A stretch of DNA of 29,035 bases, from assembly GCF_001050015.1 (NCBI RefSeq), contig NZ_CVTB01000282.1, positions 1-29,035 on the forward strand, written 5' to 3'. Each line of letters opens with the position of its first letter. Position 1 is the stretch's first letter. The notes beneath the pieces are model-generated. The model did not search any database and was not told the origin of the DNA. It saw only the letters and a list, made by a program, of their open reading frames with translations. Shown piece after piece: positions 23,329-29,035 of the stretch. The translations under genes and the position numbers were made by a program. The stretch is from Mycolicibacterium malmesburyense (GTDB lineage: Bacteria; Actinomycetota; Actinomycetes; Mycobacteriales; Mycobacteriaceae).

Positions 23329-24402
23329 GTGCGTGGGCGCGCGCGTTGGCTGGGGTTCGTCGAGTCATCGCGCGACGAATGCCTTAACGCCGTTGAGTTC
23401 TACAACCGCCCAGGCAGCCGGCGCCCATTAGAAGCCTTCCTGGTGCACATGCACATCGCGTGGTTGTACTTGCTACAGGCAGAGTTCGAGCGCGATGGCG
23501 TCAACTACTACTACCTCGCGAGTACGTCGCCTCGGCGCTACGTGAAGGTTGATGGAGAGAAGAAATCGTGGGATCTGTATCGATGCGTTGCAGAACGATG
23601 GCCAGACCCGCAACACCCGGTTCGTAAGAACCTCGAGCTTACGATAAACCTGCGGAACAAGATCGAGCATCGCTACGAGCAGGGCTTGGTGGTGGCTTCG
23701 GCGGGTTTCTGTCAAGCACTTGTCCTCAACTATGAGGCGGAGCTGACGGAGAAATTCGATTCCGGTATGTCTGTTGCTGATCTGGTCCACCTGCCGGTTT
23801 CACTCAGTACGTTCAACGAGGCCGGCGTCAAGAGCCTCGTGGCGGCACAGCAAGCTCTTCCCAAGAAGTTGAAAGACTTCTTTGTCGACTATCGAAGCGG
23901 GCTTAGTGACGATGTCTTGAGTGACCGCCGGTTCGAGTTTCGCGTCGAGTTAGTCCAGAAGCGGGCGCCTCGTGGCAGTGCTGATCTGGCCGTTAGCTTT
24001 GTGCGCGAGGCGGATCTATCTCGCGAAGAGCGCCAAGCCTACGAAGCGCTGGAAAAGACAGGGCGCGTCATTGTGCGCGATAAGTTTCGGCCCGTCGCGA
24101 ACCTTGGGCAGTTCCGGCCTAGCGACGTCTGTAAGCGGGTCGAAGTAGCGATTCCTTTCAAGTTCAACGCTTCTGCCGAATTCCCCCAAGCGTGGAAGCG
24201 GCTCAAGCTGCGACCGCCTAGTTCTGCCAAAGGTGATGCAAAGAAGATCACCGATGAGCGTTATTGCTTTTACGATGCTGTACACCGGGACTACATCTAT
24301 ACGCAAGCCTGCGTCGATATGTTGATCAAGAAGTGCAGCACCGAAGAGGGGTTTAAAGAGGTCATTGGCCGCTCCCCTCGACACAAGACTGCGAAGCAGT
24401 GA
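23329..24402 (+). CDS. DUF3644 HEPN-domain protein
   Basis: 357 residues starting with GTG (AAGGAG 11 nt upstream). The N-terminal ~120 residues carry the DUF3644 pattern: FVESSRDECLNAVEFYNRP, FLVHMHIAWLYLLQAEFERD and LRNKIEHRY. RNKIEH (~109-114) fits the R-x4-H signature of HEPN ribonucleases, so an RNA-cleaving defence or abortive-infection role is plausible. The rest is a poorly known C-domain. It follows the DUF262 gene after 144 nt, so it may have its own promoter or be the last cistron. No partner antitoxin of usual type is seen nearby. Confidence 0.82.
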   Translation: MRGRARWLGFVESSRDECLNAVEFYNRPGSRRPLEAFLVHMHIAWLYLLQAEFERDGVNYYYLASTSPRRYVKVDGEKKSWDLYRCVAERWPDPQHPVRKNLELTINLRNKIEHRYEQGLVVASAGFCQALVLNYEAELTEKFDSGMSVADLVHLPVSLSTFNEAGVKSLVAAQQALPKKLKDFFVDYRSGLSDDVLSDRRFEFRVELVQKRAPRGSADLAVSFVREADLSREERQAYEALEKTGRVIVRDKFRPVANLGQFRPSDVCKRVEVAIPFKFNASAEFPQAWKRLKLRPPSSAKGDAKKITDERYCFYDAVHRDYIYTQACVDMLIKKCSTEEGFKEVIGRSPRHKTAKQ

Positions 24403-24491
24403 TGAATTTTGACATCGCTAGTAATCACAGCCAACATTGGCGCCGTGTGACGCGCCCGGCTGCCTTGAGGACGTTGCCACGGTGGAAAATT

Positions 24492-24896
24492 TCACCTCGT
24501 TCTGGCGCTTAGATACCATGCGATTCCGCCCGCCGCTAGAAGCAGCGCTACTCCACCCCCTAACATCCATGGAGTCCAATCGATAGTTGATTTGGACATT
24601 GAGGCAGTAGAAGAATCTTCGGTACGGTTCCTCTCAGGTTGAGGTGAGGTCGTTGGACTTGGGCTGACGCTCGCGGGTTGAGATGAATTTGAAACCTGCG
24701 TATCCCCGCTTGCCTTTTGTGCTGCTTCTTCTCTTGCCTGTGCGTTATTGTTGTTATTGTTGACCCCTGGCTTAAAGGCTGCACGCGCTTGATAGGACTG
24801 CTGCCCAAACGTAAACATTACCAAGGAAAGCGCTATTACAGGTAATGACATTACATGAAACTTTTGACGGCCCGATTTCGAAAAATACTTAATCAT
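24492..24896 (-). CDS. Small exported/anchored protein of the low-GC block
   Basis: 134 residues from the ATG at 24896 (a GTG at 24905 is also possible; neither has a Shine-Dalgarno sequence). An N-terminal signal-like segment (~14-33, HVMSLPVIALSLVMFTFG, ending near ARA) is followed by an Asn run and a Ser/Pro/Thr/Gln-rich linker. The C-terminal helix (~106-128, WMLGGGVALLLAAGGIAWYL) ends with basic residues. The layout is that of a surface protein held by its C-terminus, with no LPxTG motif. A degraded copy of its C-terminal helix is visible at ~25045-25122. Family not recognised. GC content and composition differ sharply from the rest of the element. Confidence 0.72.
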   Translation of the reverse strand: MIKYFSKSGRQKFHVMSLPVIALSLVMFTFGQQSYQARAAFKPGVNNNNNNAQAREEAAQKASGDTQVSNSSQPASVSPSPTTSPQPERNRTEDSSTASMSKSTIDWTPWMLGGGVALLLAAGGIAWYLSARTR

Positions 24897-24914
24897 TAGC
24901 ACCACAATAGCAAA

Positions 24915-24938
24915 GAGACCTTTGTAGACAAAGGTCTC
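24915..24938. terminator. Perfect hairpin between low-GC genes
   Basis: GAGACCTTTGT and ACAAAGGTCTC are perfect 11-bp arms around AG. On the minus strand it is followed by TTTGCTATTGT, so it may end transcription from the genes at higher coordinates. It could also act as a leader structure, because the next start codon is only ~19 nt downstream. Confidence 0.55.
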
Positions 24939-24962
24939 GCGATAACGCTACCTGTATACTTC

Positions 24963-25122
24963 TTACGGACCTCCTACTGTGGAATCATCGTCATTCTGAA
25001 AATCATTTATGCCTACGGCTATGGCAGCGAAGTCTTCATGATCGCCGGTACCATTTGTGCCGCTAGAAGTAGCACTACTCCGCCATCGACCAGCCTAAGG
25101 GGTAACCACGCCGCTATGTCGA
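24963..25122 (-). pseudogene. Decayed fragments of paralogues of the metalloprotease and the anchored protein
   Basis: In one minus-strand frame, ending at TAA 24965-24963, the sequence reads SGTNGTGDHEDFAAIAVG. This matches the C-terminal GSHGTGDHDDWSAIMEGMG of the metalloprotease at 25617-27260. In another frame just upstream (to ~25125) it reads SVIDIAAW and then GGVVLLLAA, matching STIDWTPW and GGGVALLLAA of the anchored protein at 24492-24896. In-frame stops (e.g. 25097-25095) and the frame change mean it is not translated as a whole. Confidence 0.6.
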
Positions 25123-25506
25123 TTACTGAGGATGTACGATTATTGGTTTGCTTGCTTGCTCTACATTAGTCCGGCACTGTGACTTCGCCTCTGACTCTGT
25201 CATCGCCTTGTAGCCAAAACTATCCGCGCTTGACCCGCCCGGTAATGCATAGCTTTGTCCCTTAGTCCTAATTATGCCTCCGGTGATTCGTTCACAGATT
25301 GACACATCTTTTTCGCTTACTGCATCTTCCAGCAGCTTAATGTTCGCATCACTTCTTGCCTTAGCAGATTGCTGCTGTCCCCTTTCATTAGACGACCACA
25401 AAACGTACAGCACGCTTGCAACGATTAACACTATTAAGAAAACAAAACCTATAACAAATAATACTTTTCGCTTCACTTTCTTCGATGATTTTCTAACCAT
25501 AAGCAT
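25123..25506 (-). CDS. Small single-pass membrane protein, low-GC block
   Basis: 127 residues (two adjacent ATGs, 25506 and 25500; no Shine-Dalgarno seen). Lys-rich N-terminus (KSSKKVKRK), one helix (~17-37, VLFVIGFVFLIVLIVASVLYVLW), then an extracytoplasmic part with DANIKLLEDAVSEKDVSICE and two Cys (~68 and ~110) that could form a disulfide. The AVSEKDVSICE pattern recalls small proteins common in Patescibacteria, but this is an impression only. Downstream of the metalloprotease terminator, so probably separately transcribed. Function unknown. Confidence 0.7.
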   Translation of the reverse strand: MLMVRKSSKKVKRKVLFVIGFVFLIVLIVASVLYVLWSSNERGQQQSAKARSDANIKLLEDAVSEKDVSICERITGGIIRTKGQSYALPGGSSADSFGYKAMTESEAKSQCRTNVEQASKPIIVHPQ

Positions 25507-25550
25507 ATAATAACAAAGAATATCGAATATTAATAATCAATATTCACCGT

Positions 25551-25583
25551 AAAAGAGGGCTTCAGTCAGCTAGCAAAGCCCTC
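25551..25583 (-). terminator. Intrinsic terminator of the metalloprotease gene
   Basis: Inverted repeat GAGGGCTT (25555-25562) and AAGCCCTC (25576-25583) with a 13-nt loop. On the minus strand it is followed directly by TTTT (25554-25551). It lies 34 nt after the stop codon at 25617. Confidence 0.8.
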
Positions 25584-25616
25584 TCCGTCCTAGTTGATTC
25601 TGATCGCTCTGTTGAA

Positions 25617-27260
25617 TTATACGGCTGTGAAACTTCCGTTATGGATGAAACCCCCCATGCCTTCCATTATTGCACTCCAGTCATCATGATCGCCTGTGCC
25701 GTGAGACCCATCTGAATAGTTAATCGTTGACACATCTGCCAGACCTGGAAGTGTATAGTTATTGTTCATTACGCTTTTCCAGTTATTGTCCCCGTTCGTT
25801 GTGTCGATGTACTGGTATACGCAATCTGTATCCTGCTGAACCCATTCATGGGTTTGAGTGAGACAGAGAAGATGCCCAATCTCGTGGGCCATTAGCCCAG
25901 CCAATGCCCTGTCCTTAGTGTATTGGTAACCTGTCACTGCATTTGTATTCTCTGATGCAACAATTGTGTCATCTCCCATACCATCAGCTACTCCACCTAC
26001 GGTAATAGGCAAGTCTGATATTCTATTCACGCCGTGCACCATATAACGCCAGATATTCTGACGATGTGAATCAAATTGTGCAAGAAGAGTATAGTTAGCT
26101 ATCCCAGTAGCTGTTGAATCACCGCCATTTTTGAAGTCATACATATCCAGTGCGTTAGTCAAGTTGGTCGCATCGTTCCAGTTCAAGCTACTAGAATAGA
26201 CGGGCAGGCGTTTTCCTCCGCCGTAATCTCCTACATCGAAATGCGCCACGATACCATGGTTGCTATACATGCTCACTAGGTCACTGATTTGGGTTGAGTT
26301 GGGTTTGTAATCGGTAGTTCCGTCATACATCCAGTCTATTTCAACAAACAAATCTTTTCGGTTCGGGTTAGGGTACGTGCACGTGTGCGGGGTCGTAGTT
26401 GTATCGCAGTAAGTCTCATCGAAGTTAAGCTTCCAAAGAGATTCATTATAGTCGCTTATGCCGTCCCCGTCTGTATCCACTTTTGTTGAATCGTCAAATG
26501 TACCCTGTGCCCACTCTTGTGCCGTAGTCAAGCCATCACCATCGACATCGGTCGCCATTGCTGGTACGGCAGTCCCCGCATAACCTGAGGGATTTGTGTA
26601 CGCAAATGTCGACAACCACAACCTAGGGTTCGATACCTGGTAATCACTTGATAAGACAGTTGGGTAATAGGACACTGCATTTGCAAAATTTTGAGTACAA
26701 CCATATGTCCCATTTTGTGTTCCATACACGGTAACAGACCAAAGAGGTGTCCAGTCGCCATAAGCGGTACCTCCAACACTAAGTCCGTAATGACCTGATC
26801 CGTAAAGTATTGAATCGTTACCGTTGAACTGTGCACTATCGTGCGTTTCCGACCAAATAATCGTTACTGCAGCGTCTTGGCTTCCGACCGTTGCCACATC
26901 ACTCTGTTTAAATGCCCAATCCCCATTCTTTAGTGCAGTTCTATATGATTCCCAGAGCGTTGACGAGCAACCTTCCGCTATCGCATTTGTAAACGATTTT
27001 TCGACAACAGCATTAGGTTGTGATTCTGCCGTACAGTTATTCCAGTTACTATCGGGGCAATAACGCATATATAACGATGACACGGTATTAATCGCGCTAT
27101 CGTATACGCTTATAGCGAATGCGCTGGACACTGGCGTTAGTCCAAGAACGAACGAGCTAAGAACTAGTAGTCCCGCCTCAAATACCTTGCTACGCTTAAG
27201 CTCTCCCCGCCGACTGCAGGCGCTTATTATTTGAAATTGTTTGATAAATCTGTCACGCAT
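25617..27260 (-). CDS. Secreted putative zinc metalloprotease with calcium-binding repeats
   Basis: 547 residues. The N-terminus has a basic region, a hydrophobic stretch and a likely signal-peptidase site after SSAFA (~49). Two Asp-rich loops, DVDGDGLTTAQE (~233) and DTDGDGISDYNE (~261), look like thrombospondin-3/EF-hand-type calcium sites. The active-site motif HEIGHLL is at ~458, followed by a His two residues later than the metzincin third ligand, and a Met-turn-like SVMNNN ~36 residues on. Protein and DNA composition (rich in Asn, Thr, Tyr; ~45% GC) contrast with the mycobacterial flanks. ATG at 27260 with AAGGGGG upstream. It probably degrades an extracellular protein; the target is unknown. 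Peptidase class is likely, the exact family is not. Confidence 0.82.
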   Translation of the reverse strand: MRDRFIKQFQIISACSRRGELKRSKVFEAGLLVLSSFVLGLTPVSSAFAISVYDSAINTVSSLYMRYCPDSNWNNCTAESQPNAVVEKSFTNAIAEGCSSTLWESYRTALKNGDWAFKQSDVATVGSQDAAVTIIWSETHDSAQFNGNDSILYGSGHYGLSVGGTAYGDWTPLWSVTVYGTQNGTYGCTQNFANAVSYYPTVLSSDYQVSNPRLWLSTFAYTNPSGYAGTAVPAMATDVDGDGLTTAQEWAQGTFDDSTKVDTDGDGISDYNESLWKLNFDETYCDTTTTPHTCTYPNPNRKDLFVEIDWMYDGTTDYKPNSTQISDLVSMYSNHGIVAHFDVGDYGGGKRLPVYSSSLNWNDATNLTNALDMYDFKNGGDSTATGIANYTLLAQFDSHRQNIWRYMVHGVNRISDLPITVGGVADGMGDDTIVASENTNAVTGYQYTKDRALAGLMAHEIGHLLCLTQTHEWVQQDTDCVYQYIDTTNGDNNWKSVMNNNYTLPGLADVSTINYSDGSHGTGDHDDWSAIMEGMGGFIHNGSFTAV

Positions 27261-27480
27261 ACCACCCCCTTATTTAATTGACAGGATCACGATAACTTTA
27301 ATGTTTGGAAATACAATGGCGTGCCTTTAGTGCGTTTTCCACAGTTCGACCACTGTTAATGAGCAACATCTTTTCAGGCTTTTACAAGCTTGATCTGTAT
27401 TTCGTGTGTAAATATCACAACAAATTTTGGCTGGTTCTTTATTGAATTGGCTTCAACAGAGCTTCGTTAGTCGATGAATC
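27261..27480. other. Intergenic region upstream of the metalloprotease
   Basis: AT-rich, no gene seen. On the minus strand TTGTAT-16 nt-TATCGT could be a weak promoter. ACAGT-N6-ACTGT (27338-27353) is a small inverted repeat, and TTGAA-N5-TTCAA at 27442-27456 is a distant relative of the element's operator, too degenerate to call. GC rises abruptly at ~27480. Confidence 0.35.
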
Positions 27481-28134
27481 TTACTGTTGCCGGCCGTGAG
27501 TGTCGCGCATCTTCACACCGGCTTTCTTGAGAACCTTGTGAACGGTCGAGGCGTGGACATCTAGGTGCGTACCAATTTCGGCCAGAGAATGCCCTGAGGC
27601 GTAGAGCTGTGCAGCGAGGGCGACCTTTTCGGGTTTCATCTTGGTATGGTCCCCGCGGAGGGCGACACGTTCGCGCTTAAGGTGCTTCGTGACTGTGTGC
27701 CGGTTGATGCCGTATTGACGGGCCAGGTCGAGCGCTGAAAAGCCGAGTCGATACTGCTCGGCCAGCTGAGCCCGTTGGGCGGCTGTGAGTCGAATGTTCG
27801 GGCGGTAGGGCCGTTCATCCCTCGTGAGCGGCGGTGATGCTGGACGGAGAGCGTTCGTTAGGGTACCCTTACCTTGGTGAATCAAGGTTGCAAACGGAGT
27901 GTTTTGGCTTGAAAGCGCTTCGCGAAGGACCACTTTTCGCAGAGCCCGCTTCGACCATCGGTCGGGGCGGGTTTCGTCGTTTGCGCGGCCGGTCGGAGAG
28001 CCGTCTTGACGAGCTGCGAACTCGTGAGGTGACAGCGAGTACGTCGCCGTCCTGTACCGCCACGCCGGCAAGCGGACCTCCACCTCATTCGAGGACTGGC
28101 CCGGCGCATTCCGATAACGCGACCGTCGCGCCAT
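27481..28134 (-). CDS. Double helix-turn-helix protein, recombinase-associated type; N-terminus uncertain
   Basis: The C-terminal ~110 residues are convincing. Two consecutive Hin/resolvase-like helix-turn-helix units are visible: LTAAQRAQLAEQYRLG followed by ARQYGINRHTVTKHL, and KVALAAQLYASGHSLAEIG followed by LDVHASTVHKVL. They end KMRDTHGRQQ, a layout seen in tails of actinobacterial serine recombinases or in small proteins beside them. The first ~90 residues look unlike protein and lie opposite a hairpin and another remnant frame, so translation may begin near 27890 (a TTG) or the gene may be the surviving 3' part of a recombinase. High GC. It could mark the right end of the element or be a remnant of an older one. 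Confidence 0.6.
   Translation of the reverse strand: MARRSRYRNAPGQSSNEVEVRLPAWRYRTATYSLSPHEFAARQDGSPTGRANDETRPDRWSKRALRKVVLREALSSQNTPFATLIHQGKGTLTNALRPASPPLTRDERPYRPNIRLTAAQRAQLAEQYRLGFSALDLARQYGINRHTVTKHLKRERVALRGDHTKMKPEKVALAAQLYASGHSLAEIGTHLDVHASTVHKVLKKAGVKMRDTHGRQQ
27945..27982 (+). terminator. Possible plus-strand terminator
   Basis: CCCGC-tt-CGACC-atc-GGTCG-gg-GCGGG (27945-27971) followed by TTTCGTCGTTT. No plus-strand gene is seen directly upstream, so its purpose is unclear. It argues that the antisense frame here is not coding. Confidence 0.35.
28028..28117 (+). pseudogene. Possible fragment of a tyrosine-integrase N-terminal arm domain
   Basis: Between two stops a 29-residue frame reads EYVAVLYRHAGKRTSTSFED. 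This resembles the three-stranded N-terminal DNA-binding domain of phage tyrosine integrases (pattern ...V.YRHxGKxTSxSFxD...). It is too short to be a gene. If real, it is debris from an earlier prophage or element at the same spot. Confidence 0.28.
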
Positions 28135-28288
28135 GAACAGGTGCGCCGACCCTTTGGTGCAATCGCGCCAAGTTGGGAGCCCTTATGGGATCGGCCGAAC
28201 GGCTGAAGCTGAGGGCATAGTGTTCGCGCCGAGCACATTGCCGCCGGTACGGGCGGCCCAGAACTGTGATTGGCGAGAAAGGACCTTC

Positions 28289-28684
28289 ATGCGAGTGCCT
28301 CGCGCCGTCGCGAACTTCAATCGCCGTGTGACTAATCCTGTGGCCCGCTCGCTCACACCGTGGCTTCCATGCCTCGGGACGCTCGAGCACACCGGACGTA
28401 AGTCAGGCAGGCGCTACCGAACGCCTCTTCTGATTTTCAAGACGGGCGACGGCTTCGTTGTTCTCATCGGCTACGGGCCTGAAACGGACTGGCTGAAGAA
28501 TGTATTGGCCGGCGGGCCGACCGTACTGCACAAACTGGGCAAGGATATCGCGTTGGCCAACCCGCAAATCGTCAGTAAAGCTGAGGCCGCACCCCTTATC
28601 GCGCCGGGGCCCCGATTGTTCTATCGCCTGTTCCCCTACAACGAAGCAGCATTGGTGTTGACGAAAACCGCCCGCGCCGACTGA
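28289..28684 (+). CDS. Deazaflavin (F420)-dependent nitroreductase-family protein
   Basis: 131 residues from ATG 28289 (GAGAAAGGA upstream; the longer frame from 28133 has no ribosome site and an unlikely N-terminus). The motif LGTLEHTGRKSGRRYRTPLL, then VVLIGYGPETDWLKNVLAGG, is diagnostic of the split-beta-barrel deazaflavin-dependent oxidoreductase (Ddn-like) family, abundant in mycobacteria. These bind F420 and reduce quinones or nitro compounds; the substrate here is unknown. It supports a mycobacterial host and marks return to chromosomal sequence. Confidence 0.9.
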   Translation: MRVPRAVANFNRRVTNPVARSLTPWLPCLGTLEHTGRKSGRRYRTPLLIFKTGDGFVVLIGYGPETDWLKNVLAGGPTVLHKLGKDIALANPQIVSKAEAAPLIAPGPRLFYRLFPYNEAALVLTKTARAD

Positions 28685-28690
28685 CTTTCG

Positions 28691-28746
28691 TCACTCGTCA
28701 CTCGTCACTCGTCACTCGTCACTCGTCGCGCGTCACTCGTCGCGCG
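28691..28746. repeat. 7-bp tandem repeat, 8 units
   Basis: Five perfect TCACTCG units followed by TCGCGCG, TCACTCG, TCGCGCG. It begins 6 nt after the stop of the nitroreductase-family gene. The rest of 28747-28908 shows no gene. Confidence 0.9.
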
Positions 28747-28908
28747 TTCGCGCAGCACCGCAGTAAATGAAAATTGACGGCGCGCGGCCGAGGGGGTCAG
28801 CCGGTATAGGGCGACCGAGGCGCCATTCATTGCGGCCGTCGCGGCCGGCGACCCAATCATGGTGGTGAACTATTCGCGGCGCGTGCCGCGATGTTTCGAG
28901 CTGGCCGT

Positions 28909-29035
28909 CAGGCGGCGCGGTCTCCTGGGGGTGAGGGTCCGCCGGGTTCGTCGGTTCCGTCGAGTGAGGGGGCTTCTCCCGGTTCGGTTTCGGCGATCGG
29001 GTCCTCATCGGCGGGCTTGGTATCGGGCTGCGGGT
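28909..29035 (-). CDS. C-terminal end of an unidentified protein, cut by window edge
   Basis: A minus-strand frame entering from the window edge ends at TGA 28911-28909. About 41 residues, Pro/Asp/Glu/Gly-rich (KPADEDPIAETEPGEAPSLD), typical of a disordered acidic tail. The main body lies outside. An alternative longer frame on the same strand (to 28733) is Pro/Arg-rich and less protein-like. Confidence 0.45.

Larger units (their letters stand above)
2602..27480. mobile_element. Integrated mobilizable element with defence cargo (right boundary uncertain)
   Basis: The left end sits at the 3' end of tRNA-Ala, directly beside a serine recombinase whose frame crosses into the tRNA. Contents: recombinase and XRE regulator, a VirD4/TraD-like ATPase with accessory genes and ArdA, then a defence block and a low-GC block. 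I found no VirB-type secretion genes and no recognisable relaxase, so a helper-dependent mobilizable element is more likely than a self-transmissible one. No direct repeat of the tRNA 3' end was found on the right. Serine recombinases may leave only a very short shared core, so the end given here (end of the low-GC and intergenic region) is a placeholder. The true end could lie anywhere between 24403 and 28289. Confidence 0.7.

Noticed and set aside
24411..24490. Short likeness to the 3' part of 16S rRNA (CGCTAGTAATC and a few later blocks)
   Set aside because: Only an 11-base identity plus scattered matches with gaps; flanking helices are missing. Probably chance.
27441..27456. Fourth copy of the TTGAAT operator
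   Set aside because: Half sites are separated by 5 rather than 4 bases and the outer bases differ; the region is AT-rich.
27872..27892. CACCAAGGT on the minus strand as a partner of the tRNA-end CACCAAAGT (attR candidate)
   Set aside because: It is in inverted, not direct, orientation relative to the left end and the match is short.
28078..28084. CTCCACC on the plus strand as an attR core
   Set aside because: Seven bases only, expected by chance in GC-rich DNA; flanks do not match the tRNA.
1..29035. CRISPR array
   Set aside because: No regularly spaced repeat units of 24-40 bases were seen; the only array is the 7-bp tandem repeat near the right end.

Overview
The window looks like a mycobacterial chromosome (Mycobacterium/Mycolicibacterium type) carrying an integrated, probably mobilizable element loaded with defence genes. 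The host assignment rests on the high GC content and on a phosphoglucomutase whose sequence closely resembles mycobacterial PgmA as I remember it. No database search was possible, so every family name is from recognised motifs.

Layout. (1) 1-2601, chromosome: the 3' part of pgm, an MFS exporter overlapping it by 4 nt, and tRNA-Ala(GGC). (2) 2602-4770, integration and control module on the minus strand: a large serine recombinase and an XRE-type regulator in one operon. The recombinase reading frame does not stop inside the element. It runs through the tRNA and into the antisense of the MFS gene. (3) 4868-10505, mobilization and anti-restriction operon on the minus strand: small basic protein, VirD4/TraD-like ATPase, replication-relaxation protein, beta-class DNA methyltransferase, a possible ribbon-helix-helix protein and the antirestriction protein ArdA. 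(4) 10669-12247, five small unrecognised genes on the minus strand, tightly packed. (5) 12429-24402, defence block on the plus strand: an unrecognised 399-residue protein, then an apparently continuous operon hsdR-hsdM-hsdS-CD-NTase-S-4TM-DUF262/DUF1524 (GmrSD-like), then a DUF3644 HEPN protein. (6) 24492-27260, a low-GC block on the minus strand with three exported or membrane proteins, one a putative zinc metalloprotease, plus a decayed duplicate. (7) 27481-29035, return to high GC: a double helix-turn-helix protein, a deazaflavin-dependent nitroreductase-family gene, a 7-bp tandem repeat and the 3' end of a further gene.

How it fits together. A 14-bp palindrome, TTGAATCAATTCAA, lies inside the predicted promoter of the regulator/recombinase operon and occurs twice (in both orientations) at the predicted promoter of the mobilization operon. 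I infer that the XRE protein represses both its own operon and transfer. On entry into a new cell ArdA and the methyltransferase could protect the element from host restriction. Once established, the divergently transcribed defence operon (type I restriction-modification, two-gene CBASS, GmrSD-like nuclease, HEPN protein) would protect the host. The left end of the element is clear at the tRNA; the right end could not be placed and lies somewhere between 24403 and 28289.

Most interesting points: the six-gene coupled restriction-plus-CBASS operon, the shared operator linking integration and transfer, the host-dependent C-terminus of the recombinase, and the foreign low-GC secreted-protein block with a degraded paralogue.
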